Assembly (NCBI RefSeq): GCF_004125265.1
Contig: NZ_RDTE01000003.1
Location: forward strand, 1,736,001-1,800,000
Direction of reading: 5' to 3'
DNA length: 64,000 nt
From: Streptomyces lydicus
GTDB lineage: Bacteria; Actinomycetota; Actinomycetes; Streptomycetales; Streptomycetaceae
This document shows positions 33,480-42,624 of the stretch, in pieces (position 1 is the first letter of the stretch; each line of letters opens with the position of its first letter). A program made the position numbers and the translations under genes. The notes under the pieces were generated by a model. It was given only the letters and a program-made list of their open reading frames with translations, did no database searches and was not told the origin of the DNA.

Positions 33480-35267
33480 GTGCGCGATGCAGAACCCATC
33501 GATACAGTCCTCGACAGGCTGCGAGAGATCGTGGCGTCTGTCCTCGAAGTCGAGAAGGAGGGCATCGAGTCCGGTGCCCTGTTCTACGAGGAACTCGGGA
33601 TGAGCTCCCTGGAGAAGGTTGCGATCACGGTCGCGATCGAGCGCGAGTTCGGAGCCCTGGACGCCGAGGAAGCAGCAGGCCTCACCAGCCTGGATGCCGC
33701 GGTGTCCGTGCTCAGCGAGCGTGCGACAAGCCTCCGCGCGGTCAACCTGCTCGACCACCTGGTGGCGGCTCATGTATCCGCCGGCCGGGGCGAAAGGATC
33801 AGCTACCTCGACCCCCAGGCAGGGGCGATCACCTACGCCGCCCTCATGGAGGCGGCACGGGGGTACGCGGGCGCACTCAGGGCAGCGGACGTGCCTAAGG
33901 GCGCCCGCGGCCTCCTGGTCGCCGACGACTCCGTGGCGACCGTCGTCGCCGTCCTCGGCCTGTGGTGGCACGGCTGCGTCCCCGTGGTGATCAGCCCGAT
34001 GCTCACGGACGACGAAGTCCGCTACATCGCCAAAGACTGCGCCGCCGCGATGGTGCACCTCGACGCGGCCCCCACGCGGCAACGCGCCCTGGAGAAGCTG
34101 TTCGCCACCACAACCCAGTTCGCCGGCGCGGACGTCCTCGACGCTCTGGCCACGGCCGAGCCCGGCCCCGCCCGCCGCCTGCAGGACGCCGGGCCCCCAG
34201 CCGCCTGGAGTGCGGGGCGCGAGGCACTGGTGCAGTACACCTCCGGAAGCACCGGAATGCCCAAGGGAGTCCGGCACTCGGCGGGAGCGATCGCGGCCAT
34301 GGCCGACGGCATCGGCACGGTACTGGCGCTGACCCCCGAGGACACCGTGCTGTCCAGCGCCCGGCTGCCTTTCGGCTACGGCTTCGGCAACTCCGTTCTG
34401 TGCCCCCTGGCGGCCGGCGCCCGCGTTGCACTCATCCGCGGCACGGTCGACGTCCACTCGCTCACCGCCGCGCTCCGGCACCACCAACCCACCGTGCTGT
34501 TCTCCGTCCCACGGCTGTACGCCGCGCTGCTGAACGCATCCGAGACAGCGGCGCTCGCCTCCAACTCCGTGCGGCTGTGCGTGTCGGCGGGCGAGAATCT
34601 GCCCGCTCCGCTCAGCGAGCGGATCCGCACCGCTTTCCAGGCCGAGCTGCTCAACGGTCTCGGTGCCACCGAGGTGCTCTACACGGTCGTCGGCACGCCG
34701 CCGGGGAACGAGCGTCCGGGCACCTTCGGGGTCCCGGTGCCCGGGATTACCGCAACCGTCCGCGCTGCGGACGGCACGCCCGTCAACGACGGGAAGGAGG
34801 GCCGACTCCACATCGCCGGCCCGACCGTCGCCCTCGGCTACATCGGCCGCCCGGAGGCCGCCGCGGTCACCTTCGCCGACGGCGGCGCCTACACCGGCGA
34901 CGTGGTGAGCCGTGCGCCGGACGGCACCTACGCCCATATCTGCCGCGTCGACGACCTGCTCAACCTGGGCGGCTACAAGGTCTATCCGCGTGAGATCGAG
35001 AACGTCATCCGCGGCGCCGACGGGGTCCACGACTGCGCGGTGGTCGGCGGCCGCGATGCCGACGGCCTGGAGCAGGCCGTGGCGTACGTGGTGGCCAGCC
35101 CGGGACTCGACACGGCCGCGGTGCGGCGCGCGGCAATCGCCGCGATCCGCGACGGCCTCGCCGCCTACAAGCGGCCCGCCCGTCTGGAAGTTCTCGCCGA
35201 GCTGCCGACCACCTCCACCGGAAAGCTGGCCGCTATCGAGCTCAGGAAGGCGGCGACACAACCGTGA
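33480..35267 (+). CDS. ACP-fused acyl-adenylating ligase
   Basis: A 595-residue fusion. Residues about 1-80 are an acyl carrier domain (EELGMSSLEKVAI; attachment Ser at about 43, DS replaced by SS). Residues about 90-590 are an ANL adenylating enzyme with P-loop YTSGSTGMPKGVRHS, GLGATEVLY, GAYTGDVV, VDDLLNLGGYKVYP and the C-terminal catalytic Lys in TSTGKL. It should activate a carboxylic acid and load it onto a carrier protein, providing the starter unit. GTG start; the stop overlaps the KS gene by four bases. Confidence 0.88.
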   Translation: MRDAEPIDTVLDRLREIVASVLEVEKEGIESGALFYEELGMSSLEKVAITVAIEREFGALDAEEAAGLTSLDAAVSVLSERATSLRAVNLLDHLVAAHVSAGRGERISYLDPQAGAITYAALMEAARGYAGALRAADVPKGARGLLVADDSVATVVAVLGLWWHGCVPVVISPMLTDDEVRYIAKDCAAAMVHLDAAPTRQRALEKLFATTTQFAGADVLDALATAEPGPARRLQDAGPPAAWSAGREALVQYTSGSTGMPKGVRHSAGAIAAMADGIGTVLALTPEDTVLSSARLPFGYGFGNSVLCPLAAGARVALIRGTVDVHSLTAALRHHQPTVLFSVPRLYAALLNASETAALASNSVRLCVSAGENLPAPLSERIRTAFQAELLNGLGATEVLYTVVGTPPGNERPGTFGVPVPGITATVRAADGTPVNDGKEGRLHIAGPTVALGYIGRPEAAAVTFADGGAYTGDVVSRAPDGTYAHICRVDDLLNLGGYKVYPREIENVIRGADGVHDCAVVGGRDADGLEQAVAYVVASPGLDTAAVRRAAIAAIRDGLAAYKRPARLEVLAELPTTSTGKLAAIELRKAATQP

Positions 35268-36400
35268 CCTGGGACATCACGGGCATGGCCGCCGTCGCCA
35301 ACATCGGCGCCAGCCCCGAAGAGATATTCGCCGCGCTGTGCGCGGGCCAGGAGAGCCGCACGCCTCTACGAGCGTTCGACCCCGACAAGTACCGGGCGGC
35401 CTACGCCTACGAGATCGACGACCGGCCCGCGGGCAGCGGCGACATCCCGCGCCGCGCCACCCGCTGGCTCACCACCGTGGTCCGTCAGGCAGTCGCTGAC
35501 GCGGGCCTGGGCGAGGACCTGTCGCAGGTACCCGTGCTGGTCGGGACCACCATGCGCGAGCAGCGCAGCCTCGAACTGTGGTGGCGGGACCACGCGGACG
35601 TCGCCCTCGAAGACCTGCACTTCGGCACCGCCCTGAAGCATGCCTTCGGCGCGGCCACCACGTACACCTTCGCCAACGCCTGCTCAGCCACGCTGTACGC
35701 ACTCGGCATGGCCACCGACATGATCGAGCTAGGCATGGCCGACACGGTCGTCGTCGCCGGCACCGACGCCGCGACCGAGAGCGGCTTCGGCACGCTCGAC
35801 CGGGTGCAGAACGACATCCCCGACGCGCTCAGACCCTTCAACACCACACACAAGGGCATGCTGATGGGTGAGGGCGCAGCGGCTGTCGTCGTCCAGCGCG
35901 CCGGCACCGGGAACGGGCCCGTGCACGCCCGGGTGCGCGGGGTGTCCATGAACTGCGACGCTCGCCACGCCACCGCGCCCGACCCGGACGGCATCACCCG
36001 TGCGGTCCAGGACGCCTACCGCAGGGCCGGGGTACGGGCGCAGGACATCGACCTGGTGATGCTGCACGGCAGCGGAACCCCCCGCAACGACGCGACGGAG
36101 TCGAGCGTCCTGAGCCGCACCTTCCACGGCGCCGAACCCGGGCCGCGGATGACCGCCATCAAGGCGATGACCGGCCACACCCTGGGCGGTTCGGGACTCC
36201 TCAGCCTGCTGATGGCGGTACTCGCCATGAAGGAAGGGACGGTACCCCCGGTCCTGGGCCTCACCGACCCGATCCCCGAGGCCGCAGGACTCGTCCTGGT
36301 GCAGGACACCCCTGCAAGCGGCGACCTGACCATCGCTCAGATCGACGCGTTCGGCTTCGGAGGGATCAACGCCGTCGCGATCGTGGAGGCAGCCCGATGA
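35264..36400 (+). CDS. Beta-ketoacyl synthase (KS, catalytically complete)
   Basis: A 378-residue thiolase-fold KS of FabF/type II PKS type. The triad is present: Cys140 in FANACSATL, His268 in LHGSGTPRND, Lys300 and His305 in KAMTGHTLGG. It condenses carrier-bound acyl and malonyl units. It pairs with the following KS-like gene, with which it overlaps by ATGA, as KS-alpha does with its chain-length factor. Confidence 0.88.
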   Translation: MTWDITGMAAVANIGASPEEIFAALCAGQESRTPLRAFDPDKYRAAYAYEIDDRPAGSGDIPRRATRWLTTVVRQAVADAGLGEDLSQVPVLVGTTMREQRSLELWWRDHADVALEDLHFGTALKHAFGAATTYTFANACSATLYALGMATDMIELGMADTVVVAGTDAATESGFGTLDRVQNDIPDALRPFNTTHKGMLMGEGAAAVVVQRAGTGNGPVHARVRGVSMNCDARHATAPDPDGITRAVQDAYRRAGVRAQDIDLVMLHGSGTPRNDATESSVLSRTFHGAEPGPRMTAIKAMTGHTLGGSGLLSLLMAVLAMKEGTVPPVLGLTDPIPEAAGLVLVQDTPASGDLTIAQIDAFGFGGINAVAIVEAAR

Positions 36401-37434
36401 GCGCGAGGAGTACCGCACCGATGAGCATCCCGAGCGTCCAGGAGGTCGTCGTCACGGGCATCGGACTGGCGCTCCCCGGGGTCGCGACGTACGGCGACCT
36501 CCTCGGACCCTTGCCGGGTGAGGGCGGCTTCGACCCGGCAACCGGACTCCGCGGACGCGAGTTGCGTCACAAGGACCGAGCGTCCCGGCTCGCCCTGCGG
36601 GCTGCGGAGTCCGTCGTCCACGACGCGGGCCTGACCGACGCCCACGCGACGTTCACGGGCGTGGCCGATGCGACCGCCGTCGTGGTCAGCACCAATCTGG
36701 GCAACGTGGACAGCGTCTGCGAAGCCACCGACACCATCGCCAGGGAGGGCGTCAGGGGGCTGAGCCCGTTGGGCCTGCCCCAGACCTCGAGCAATGTCGT
36801 CGCCGGCTGGGTGGCCATCCGCTACGGGCTGCGCGGCCCCAACCTCACCGTCTGCAACGGCACCACGAGCGGTCTGGACGCCCTCGCCTGGGCTCGGCAT
36901 CTCATCGTGGCCGGGCGCGCCGAAGCAGCCGTCGTCGTCGGCGTCGAACCGGCCAACGAAGTGGCGACGAGGCTGCTCGGCGAGCAGTCCACCGACGCAG
37001 CGGTCGCGATCGTCCTTGAACCAGCGGACGCAGCCACTTCCCGTGGCGCGCGGCCACGCGCCACGATCGCCGGGTACGCACGGGCCCGGGACCTCGCCGC
37101 GGCGCTGGCCTCCACTGGCGTGACCGAAGAGGGGCCCGTCGGACTGTGGCTCACGGACGAGGCGGAAGCCGCGGGGGCCGGGGCGGGCCACCTGCTCGCA
37201 GCCACGCGCCGGATCGACCTGGAATCCCAGCTGGGCCCGCTGTCCGGGGCGCTCGGCGTCCTGCAGTGCGCTGCCGCAGCTGCCCATCTGGAGGGCGGCG
37301 CCACCGGGAACGTTCTCGCCACGGCCGGAGGCTCTCGCCACGACGCGACGGCCGCCCTGCTGCTGACCCCGTCGCCGGCCACTCGTCCATCCACGCGAAC
37401 GAGGACAACACCCTTGACATCCTCCCCGCCTTAG
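36397..37434 (+). CDS. KS-like chain-length-factor-type protein, tail altered by IS
   Basis: A 345-residue KS-fold protein whose nucleophile position reads CNGTTSG instead of xxACASG, and whose GH-type His motifs are not conserved. It is therefore non-condensing, like a KS-beta/CLF partner of the preceding KS. The last seven codons and stop come from the end of the TnpB insertion. Joining 37413 to 38793 would give a short tail (TTPTKGP) and a TGATG overlap with the ACP-thioesterase gene. Confidence 0.8.
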   Translation: MSARSTAPMSIPSVQEVVVTGIGLALPGVATYGDLLGPLPGEGGFDPATGLRGRELRHKDRASRLALRAAESVVHDAGLTDAHATFTGVADATAVVVSTNLGNVDSVCEATDTIAREGVRGLSPLGLPQTSSNVVAGWVAIRYGLRGPNLTVCNGTTSGLDALAWARHLIVAGRAEAAVVVGVEPANEVATRLLGEQSTDAAVAIVLEPADAATSRGARPRATIAGYARARDLAAALASTGVTEEGPVGLWLTDEAEAAGAGAGHLLAATRRIDLESQLGPLSGALGVLQCAAAAAHLEGGATGNVLATAGGSRHDATAALLLTPSPATRPSTRTRTTPLTSSPP

Positions 37435-37443
37435 AGGACGGGG
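37424..37443. repeat. Right-end hairpin of the tnpB element
   Basis: An 8-bp stem with one bulged A, overlapping the tnpB stop codon. In this family this end also supplies the 3' part of the guide RNA. Confidence 0.6.
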
Positions 37444-38675
37444 CTTCCCGCCTGGCTGCCGGTGGTGATCGGCTGGGCCTCCGGGTGGGTTCCCCGTTCA
37501 ACGGGCCGTGCCTGGTGCGGGATTTCCACTCCAGGACTGACCGGCCCTCCAGGGGCGTTTAGCCTCTCCGCCTGCCCGGCGGCGAGGATCACACGCGACG
37601 CATTGAGGTCACGATCATGCTCAGTACCGCAGCCCTCGCACCGCCAAGCGCGGACGTGCAGCGGCTTCTTCCCGTCCACGACCCAGCACACCGAACACGT
37701 CTGGGACGACGGAAGCCACCGCGAGACCGTCCCGGTGTGCCGTCCGTACCGGGCGGCCTTCTCCTTCAGCACACGCCGGAACATGCCCCACGCAGCATCG
37801 TGTACGGACTTAGCGAGGGGGGTGCGTGCGAGTCCGGAGACCGCCAGGTCTTCGAGATAGAGCGCTTGGTTGTCGCGGATCAGCCTCGAAGCCGTCTGGT
37901 GGCACCAGTCCTTACGCGCGTCGGCCACCCGCGCGTGCGCGCGGGCGACCTTGAGGCGGGCCTTGGCCCGGTTCTTCGACCCCTTCGCCTTCCGGCTCAG
38001 CGTCTGCTGGGCCTTGCGCAGGCGTCGCTCGGCACGGCGCAGGAAGCGCGGATGGTCGATCACCTGCCCGTTGGAGAGCACGGCGTAATGCGTCAGGCCC
38101 AGGTCGATGCCGACCTCGTCCTCGACGGGCACCAGGTGCTCGGGCTCGACCTCCACGATGAAGCTGGCGAAGTACCGGCCCGAGGCGTCCTTGACCACGG
38201 TCACCGACGAGGGAGGAGCGGGCAGCGGACGGGACCAGCGGACCCGGACGTCCCCGATCTTCGCGAGGTTCAGTCGGCCGTTCTCGCGGAGCCGGAACCC
38301 GTTCCTGGAGAAGCGGACGGCTTGCCGATTGTCCTTCTTCGACTTTAACACCGGAAGCCCCATCCGACGGCCCCGGCGTTTCCCGGTGAGCGACGCGAAG
38401 AAGTTCGCGTACGCCGTATCGAGGTCACGGAGGGAGGACTGCAAGGCGTCCACCGACACCTCCGCGAGCCACGCCCGCTCAGGGGTCTTCTTCGCGTCGG
38501 TGATCACCCGCTTCGCCAAGACGCCCGTCGCGATTCGCGACTTGTCCGCCGTGTAGGCGGCCTTCCGGGCGGCGAGCGCATCGTTGTAGACCACCCGGAC
38601 ACAGCCGAACGTACGGGCCAGCGCCATGCGCTGACCCGGTGTCGGCTCGATTCGGAAGGCGTACCGCAGATGCAT
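37431..38675 (-). CDS. tnpB: TnpB, RNA-guided nuclease of IS605-type element
   Basis: A 414-residue TnpB. N-terminal OrfB helices open with FRIEPTPGQRMALARTFG. The RuvC-like nuclease is complete: Asp in EVGIDLGLTHYAV, Glu in LYLEDLAVSGLA, Asp in HDRDLNASRVI. A zinc ribbon has CSVC and CEGC. TnpB proteins cut DNA guided by RNA from the element's right end and maintain the element. It is encoded opposite to the biosynthetic genes and overlaps the KS-like gene's stop. Confidence 0.93.
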   Translation of the reverse strand: MHLRYAFRIEPTPGQRMALARTFGCVRVVYNDALAARKAAYTADKSRIATGVLAKRVITDAKKTPERAWLAEVSVDALQSSLRDLDTAYANFFASLTGKRRGRRMGLPVLKSKKDNRQAVRFSRNGFRLRENGRLNLAKIGDVRVRWSRPLPAPPSSVTVVKDASGRYFASFIVEVEPEHLVPVEDEVGIDLGLTHYAVLSNGQVIDHPRFLRRAERRLRKAQQTLSRKAKGSKNRAKARLKVARAHARVADARKDWCHQTASRLIRDNQALYLEDLAVSGLARTPLAKSVHDAAWGMFRRVLKEKAARYGRHTGTVSRWLPSSQTCSVCWVVDGKKPLHVRAWRCEGCGTEHDRDLNASRVILAAGQAERLNAPGGPVSPGVEIPHQARPVERGTHPEAQPITTGSQAGSPVL

Positions 38676-38767
38676 GTGCTCAACGTACCGGCCGCCACGG
38701 ACAACGCCGTTCCGCCCAGGGGCGAACCGGCCTTCCCTGCCCTGCTCTGCAGGAGTTTTCGCTTCCT

Positions 38768-38787
38768 CCCCCGGCTGAAGCCGGGGG
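38768..38787. repeat. Left-end hairpin of the tnpB element
   Basis: Perfect 8-bp stem (38768-38775 with 38780-38787) and TGAA loop, 5 bases from the inferred end. Confidence 0.65.
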
Positions 38788-38806
38788 TATCCACGAAAGG
38801 ACCCTG

Positions 38807-39808
38807 ATGACCACGACGAGCGTGACCATCGAGGATCTCCGCGCTCTGATAGCCGGCGTACTGGAGACCGAGCCCGAGGAGGTCACCGACGGGGCGCACT
38901 TCGCCCACGAGCTCGACATCGACTCGCTGCTGATGCTGGAGATCTCGACCCGCGTGGAGAGCGCGTACGGCGTCCCGGAGAACGCCGTGGCCGCCAGCGG
39001 CGCCACCACGCTCACGGAGCTGCACGCCTTCCTCGCCTCGAAGCTCACCAGCGAGACGCCGGCTTCCCCGCTCATCCGGCCCAGGCCGCTGAGCGAACCA
39101 GCGGCGCGCCTGTTTCTGCTCCACCACGCCGGCGGCTCACACCTGCTCTACCGGGGCTGGGCGGAGCACTTCCCCGAGGACTGGGAACTCTGCCTCCTGG
39201 AAGCCCCCGGCCGCGGCAACCTGCAGGCCCTGCCGCTGATCGACGACTGCGACCGGCTCGTCGACTACTTCCACACCGCTATCGCACCACTGCTCGACCG
39301 GCCCTTCGGGTTCTTCGGCCACAGCATGGGCGCACTGATCGCCTACCAGCTCACTCGCCGACTCCTTGGCCAGGGGGAACCGCCCCCCACCTGGCTGGGA
39401 GTGTCCGCCTCCGCCGCCCCGCAAGGCGAAGCCGGCGCCGACAGCCGCCCTCACCTGATGGCCGACGACGAACTGCGCGCGTGGCTGCGGAGCGGCGGCG
39501 GCAGCCCACCGCAGCTCCTCGACAACGACGACGTCTGGCACAAGTTCGCCCCGGTGTTCCGCAGCGACTTCAAACTCGTGGACACCTGGACTCCGCCCCG
39601 CAACCCCGAGCCGCTGCCCGTCCCGCTGTCGGTATTCGCGGGCGTGCACGACAGGCTGATCGGCGAGGACCGTCTCCTTGCCTGGCGAGCATTCACGACG
39701 CACTTCCGCGGACTCGAGAGGTACTACGGCGACCACTTCTACCTGACGAAGCACCAGCAGCCTCTCGCTGCTGCCATCACGGCCGCGATGCGCTCCGCCG
39801 CTCCGTGA
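38807..39808 (+). CDS. Acyl carrier protein - type II thioesterase fusion
   Basis: A 333-residue fusion. Residues about 6-80 are an ACP with the phosphopantetheine Ser40 in LDIDSLLML. Residues about 95-325 are an alpha/beta-hydrolase thioesterase of the external type II group (FLLHHAGG, nucleophile Ser in GHSMGAL, catalytic His in YGDHFYL). It could carry the growing chain and release or proofread it. It was originally coupled to the KS-like gene and is now separated from it by the tnpB element. Confidence 0.85.
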   Translation: MTTTSVTIEDLRALIAGVLETEPEEVTDGAHFAHELDIDSLLMLEISTRVESAYGVPENAVAASGATTLTELHAFLASKLTSETPASPLIRPRPLSEPAARLFLLHHAGGSHLLYRGWAEHFPEDWELCLLEAPGRGNLQALPLIDDCDRLVDYFHTAIAPLLDRPFGFFGHSMGALIAYQLTRRLLGQGEPPPTWLGVSASAAPQGEAGADSRPHLMADDELRAWLRSGGGSPPQLLDNDDVWHKFAPVFRSDFKLVDTWTPPRNPEPLPVPLSVFAGVHDRLIGEDRLLAWRAFTTHFRGLERYYGDHFYLTKHQQPLAAAITAAMRSAAP

Positions 39809-39885
39809 GCCCGCTCTCACCACCACGCCACTCGCTAGAAGATCAACTCCAGCGGGGTGCTGGCGGGGGGTGTGGGGGCGAGCCC

Positions 39886-40281
39886 TCAGGCATCGGGGTC
39901 GACTTCGGGGTGCGTGAACCGCACGGGCCTGCCCAGCGACCGGGCGTAGGCGATCTCGGCCCGGGTGCTGTCTCCGATGTAGTCGCCGACCACGAGTACC
40001 TCATCAGCGAGCAGGACCTTCGACCGGTGGAGTTCGTCGAGTCGAATCTTCAGCGCCTCGGCCTCGACAGGATCGGACCAGAGCTCGTGCTGCGACTTCA
40101 GGTCACAACCCGGCTTGACGACGATCTTTGCGGGACGAGCGGAGGTCTCCCGCAGCTCGGCCTCGGCCATCTCGGCCGTAAAACGAGTGGAACCGCAGAT
40201 CACCACGATACGCGGCAAACTCAACTGCCTTTTTGCTTCGGCAAGTTGCTCCTCGGGGGTGATCAACTGCGTGGACGACAC
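39886..40281 (-). CDS. Nucleoside 2-deoxyribosyltransferase-like protein
   Basis: A 131-residue Rossmann-like protein: RIVVICGSTRFTAEMAEAE near the N-terminus, SKVLLADEVLVVGDYIGDSTRAEIAYARSLGRPV (split at about 90-122) near the end, matching the nucleoside deoxyribosyltransferase/DUF4406-like fold. GTG at 40281 is chosen since GGAGGA precedes it by 7 bases. It converges on the thioesterase gene. It may be unrelated to the cluster or hydrolyse a nucleoside product. Confidence 0.72.
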   Translation of the reverse strand: MSSTQLITPEEQLAEAKRQLSLPRIVVICGSTRFTAEMAEAELRETSARPAKIVVKPGCDLKSQHELWSDPVEAEALKIRLDELHRSKVLLADEVLVVGDYIGDSTRAEIAYARSLGRPVRFTHPEVDPDA

Positions 40282-40817
40282 TGCTTCCTCCTGGTGGTGC
40301 TGCCCGAGGGATGCCTGCGGAGACAAGGACGAAGGCGCCCAAGATCATCTTTTGGTGAACGACGTGGACACCCGTGCGACCGCACCTTATGCGACGAGCA
40401 TCTCTACCCGGCGCCGCGGTGCCCGCCAGTCGGCGCTACACCCCACTTGTGCGATGCCGAACTGGTCGCCCTCGCTCCGAAGAGACCGGTGTCGGTTACT
40501 GCGTTCATCGCCTCTACCAGCCGATTCACGCGGCAGGGGGCCGCGGTGTCGGTTTGGTCGGCCGGCCCCCTGCCGGCAGCTGGTGGCGATGCCGGGTCGG
40601 GGCTCGGGCACTGCGACCACCCCAACGAGGGAGGCGTAATCACTTGACCGTATTGACGAAGCGTTGTCCGTCGGCGACCTTGCGGCCCCGGCGCGGCCCG
40701 CCGCAGCTCGCCTGAAGACCTGGCGGCCACGGTCCGTGCCCGCCTCCGGGTCGCCCCGACCACCTGGCGCCCGCCCGCCATCTGACTGATATCGCTGTGC
40801 GCTTCGACGAGGAGACC
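40282..40817. other. Divergent intergenic region
   Basis: About 536 bases between two divergent genes, with no convincing gene. It must contain both promoters; I could not fix -10/-35 elements. A CGAGGAGA ribosome-binding site precedes the kinase ATG. Confidence 0.5.
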
Positions 40818-41918
40818 ATGTCCACCGCATCTCACCAGCCCGCCCCCGAGCCTGTCGCCGCGCCTTCCACACCCGGCCGCACTGCGGAGGAGGAGCAGAT
40901 CACGGCGGTCGCCGACACGCTGGTGCTCGCGTACGGGCTACACCCGGCAGACATCACGCGCATCCCGGAAGGCACCGCGACGGACAACTACGCCGTCGTG
41001 GACCAGGCGGGCCAGCGACACTTCGCCAAGGTCTACCGCACTCGGGAACACCTGGATCTGGAGCGGGCGTCGGTCGAATTGTCCGAGTACGCCGCTGACG
41101 GAGGTGTCGCGACCGCGCGGGCAACCCGTACGCGCGAGCACGAACTCATCGAGACCCACGGCCGCCTGCCCATGTCCCTGTGGTCGTACGTGCCCCATAC
41201 CGAGACCGCCGAAGGCGGCCTGACGGGTGCACGGTGGGCAGCCGTCGGCACAGCGATGGGCCGCCTCCACAGCCGGCTCGCCGCTCACCCCGCCGCCGCC
41301 CCCACCCTGGAACCCGGTGCCGCGGTGTGCGACGTGGCCGCTTCACGGGACCGCTTCGAGCACCTGATCCATGCGTACCAGCACATGCCCAGGCTTGGGG
41401 AGTTCGAGACGTGGGCGCTGCAGGCGGCGCGTGAGCGACAAGCCATCTTGGGGGAGGTCGAGCGCGCCCTCGCTTTGCTTCCACAGCTGACCGTCCAGGT
41501 CCTCCACGGCGACATGGCCGGCCCCAACGTCCTGTTCAAGGACAACGAGGTGGCCGCGATCGTGGACTTCCGGCCGCCTGCACCCGGGTACCTCGCCTGG
41601 GAGATCGCGCGTCTTGGCTGCGACCCCAAGAGCGTGCTGGACAGCAGTGCGGAGAGCTGGCTTACCGGTTACACCGATCTCACCCTGGCCTACCGGGACG
41701 CCAACCCGAAGGCGTCCGTGGACGATCTCGTGTCCTCGCTTCGTGTCGGCTGTGCAGCCATGCTCTGCTCGGCCTTTCCTCTGTCGGTACCAGTGGAACG
41801 ACCGCACATCGTCGACGCCGCTATGGAGGCCTACGGGCGGGTGCGGCACGAGGCAGCTCTGATGCTGCTGGACCGGCTCCCTGTCATGGAGGAGGTCCTG
41901 CGTGACGCTCTTCGCTGA
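40818..41918 (+). CDS. APH-fold small-molecule kinase
   Basis: A 366-residue aminoglycoside phosphotransferase/choline kinase-fold protein: RHFAKVYRTREHLDLE (ATP Lys), Brenner motif VLHGDMAGPNVLF, and VDFRPPAPGY in place of IDxxD, where the second Asp-type metal ligand is changed. The substrate is unknown (sugar, aminoglycoside, homoserine or similar). It begins the toolkit region; a second, shorter APH-fold kinase lies at 45212. Confidence 0.83.
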   Translation: MSTASHQPAPEPVAAPSTPGRTAEEEQITAVADTLVLAYGLHPADITRIPEGTATDNYAVVDQAGQRHFAKVYRTREHLDLERASVELSEYAADGGVATARATRTREHELIETHGRLPMSLWSYVPHTETAEGGLTGARWAAVGTAMGRLHSRLAAHPAAAPTLEPGAAVCDVAASRDRFEHLIHAYQHMPRLGEFETWALQAARERQAILGEVERALALLPQLTVQVLHGDMAGPNVLFKDNEVAAIVDFRPPAPGYLAWEIARLGCDPKSVLDSSAESWLTGYTDLTLAYRDANPKASVDDLVSSLRVGCAAMLCSAFPLSVPVERPHIVDAAMEAYGRVRHEAALMLLDRLPVMEEVLRDALR

Positions 41919-41961
41919 GTTCATGACCCGCATGGCCGGCGTACCTCACGCAAGTCGCAAC

Positions 41962-41988
41962 CCCGGACAGCGAACTCGCCTGTCCGGG
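41962..41988. terminator. 9-bp hairpin between convergent genes
   Basis: Perfect arms 41962-41970 and 41980-41988 with a 9-base loop, 44 bases past the kinase stop and facing the convergent NUDIX gene. Confidence 0.6.
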
Positions 41989-42099
41989 CTCGCGGTAGCA
42001 GCAGGGCATTTAAGGGCCGGCCGAGGGCGCAGAGTCGGCGCGTCGAGCTCGGCATGGAGCCGGGCGGCGGCCGCGGTAGGTCAGGAGGGCGGGCTGCGA

Positions 42100-42624
42100 T
42101 CATCTGGCGAGCTGGTCCACCCGGAGCAGGTCGTCGGGGCTGATGTGGATCGCGGCGAGGTTGGCGAGCCATTGCATCCACACCGGCTCGATGCCCGGCT
42201 CGGCTTCGAACTCGGCGTCTGTGATGCGTCCCTGGGCGTAGGCGACCGTCCGGTCTGCCAACTCCTGCAGAGCATCGGGAGTGATCCAGCGGACGTTCTT
42301 CGTCTCGTGGGCGCTCGGGGTGAGGTCGCCGGCGACGGGGGCCCGGTAGACGGTCCATTCGTGGCGGTGGCCGGTGCTGCGTGCGCCGGGAATGCGACGG
42401 CATGGGTTGTCCCGCCAGCCGCCGGTGACGTGGGTGAGGCCGGTGACGGTGAGGCCGAGCTCTTCCTCGACCTCGGCGCGGGCCGCGTCCTCGGCGGTCC
42501 CGTGGTCGTCGATATGGCCGGCGGCAGGTGCGGTGCCGGGTGGGAAAGTGGCGCGGTCGAACATCAGATAGCGGCCCTGATCGGTAATGACGATGCCGAC
42601 CGAGGTGTTGTCGCAGGTCTTCAT
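42100..42624 (-). CDS. NUDIX hydrolase
   Basis: A 174-residue protein with a Nudix box in slightly divergent form: GHIDDHGTAEDAARAEVEEELGL (about residues 36-58), with REUxEE as AEVEEE. It hydrolyses a nucleoside-diphosphate-linked substrate, identity unknown. A C-terminal helical segment (about 115-174) is extra to the core. It is divergent from the ABC exporter at 43065. Confidence 0.82.
   Translation of the reverse strand: MKTCDNTSVGIVITDQGRYLMFDRATFPPGTAPAAGHIDDHGTAEDAARAEVEEELGLTVTGLTHVTGGWRDNPCRRIPGARSTGHRHEWTVYRAPVAGDLTPSAHETKNVRWITPDALQELADRTVAYAQGRITDAEFEAEPGIEPVWMQWLANLAAIHISPDDLLRVDQLAR

Larger units (their letters stand above)
37414..38792 (-). mobile_element. IS200/IS605-type element carrying tnpB only
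   Basis: About 1.38 kb with a single tnpB gene and no tnpA. Subterminal hairpins are present near both ends: 37424-37443 (one bulged base) at the tnpB 3' side and 38768-38787 (8-bp stem, 4-base loop) at the 5' side. As usual for this family there are no terminal inverted repeats. Limits are inferred from restoration of the interrupted reading frame and operon overlap. Without tnpA it needs a transposase in trans. Confidence 0.75.

Noticed and set aside
33429..35261. 610-codon open frame on the minus strand
   Set aside because: Exactly antisense to the ACP-adenylating enzyme; no recognisable domain.
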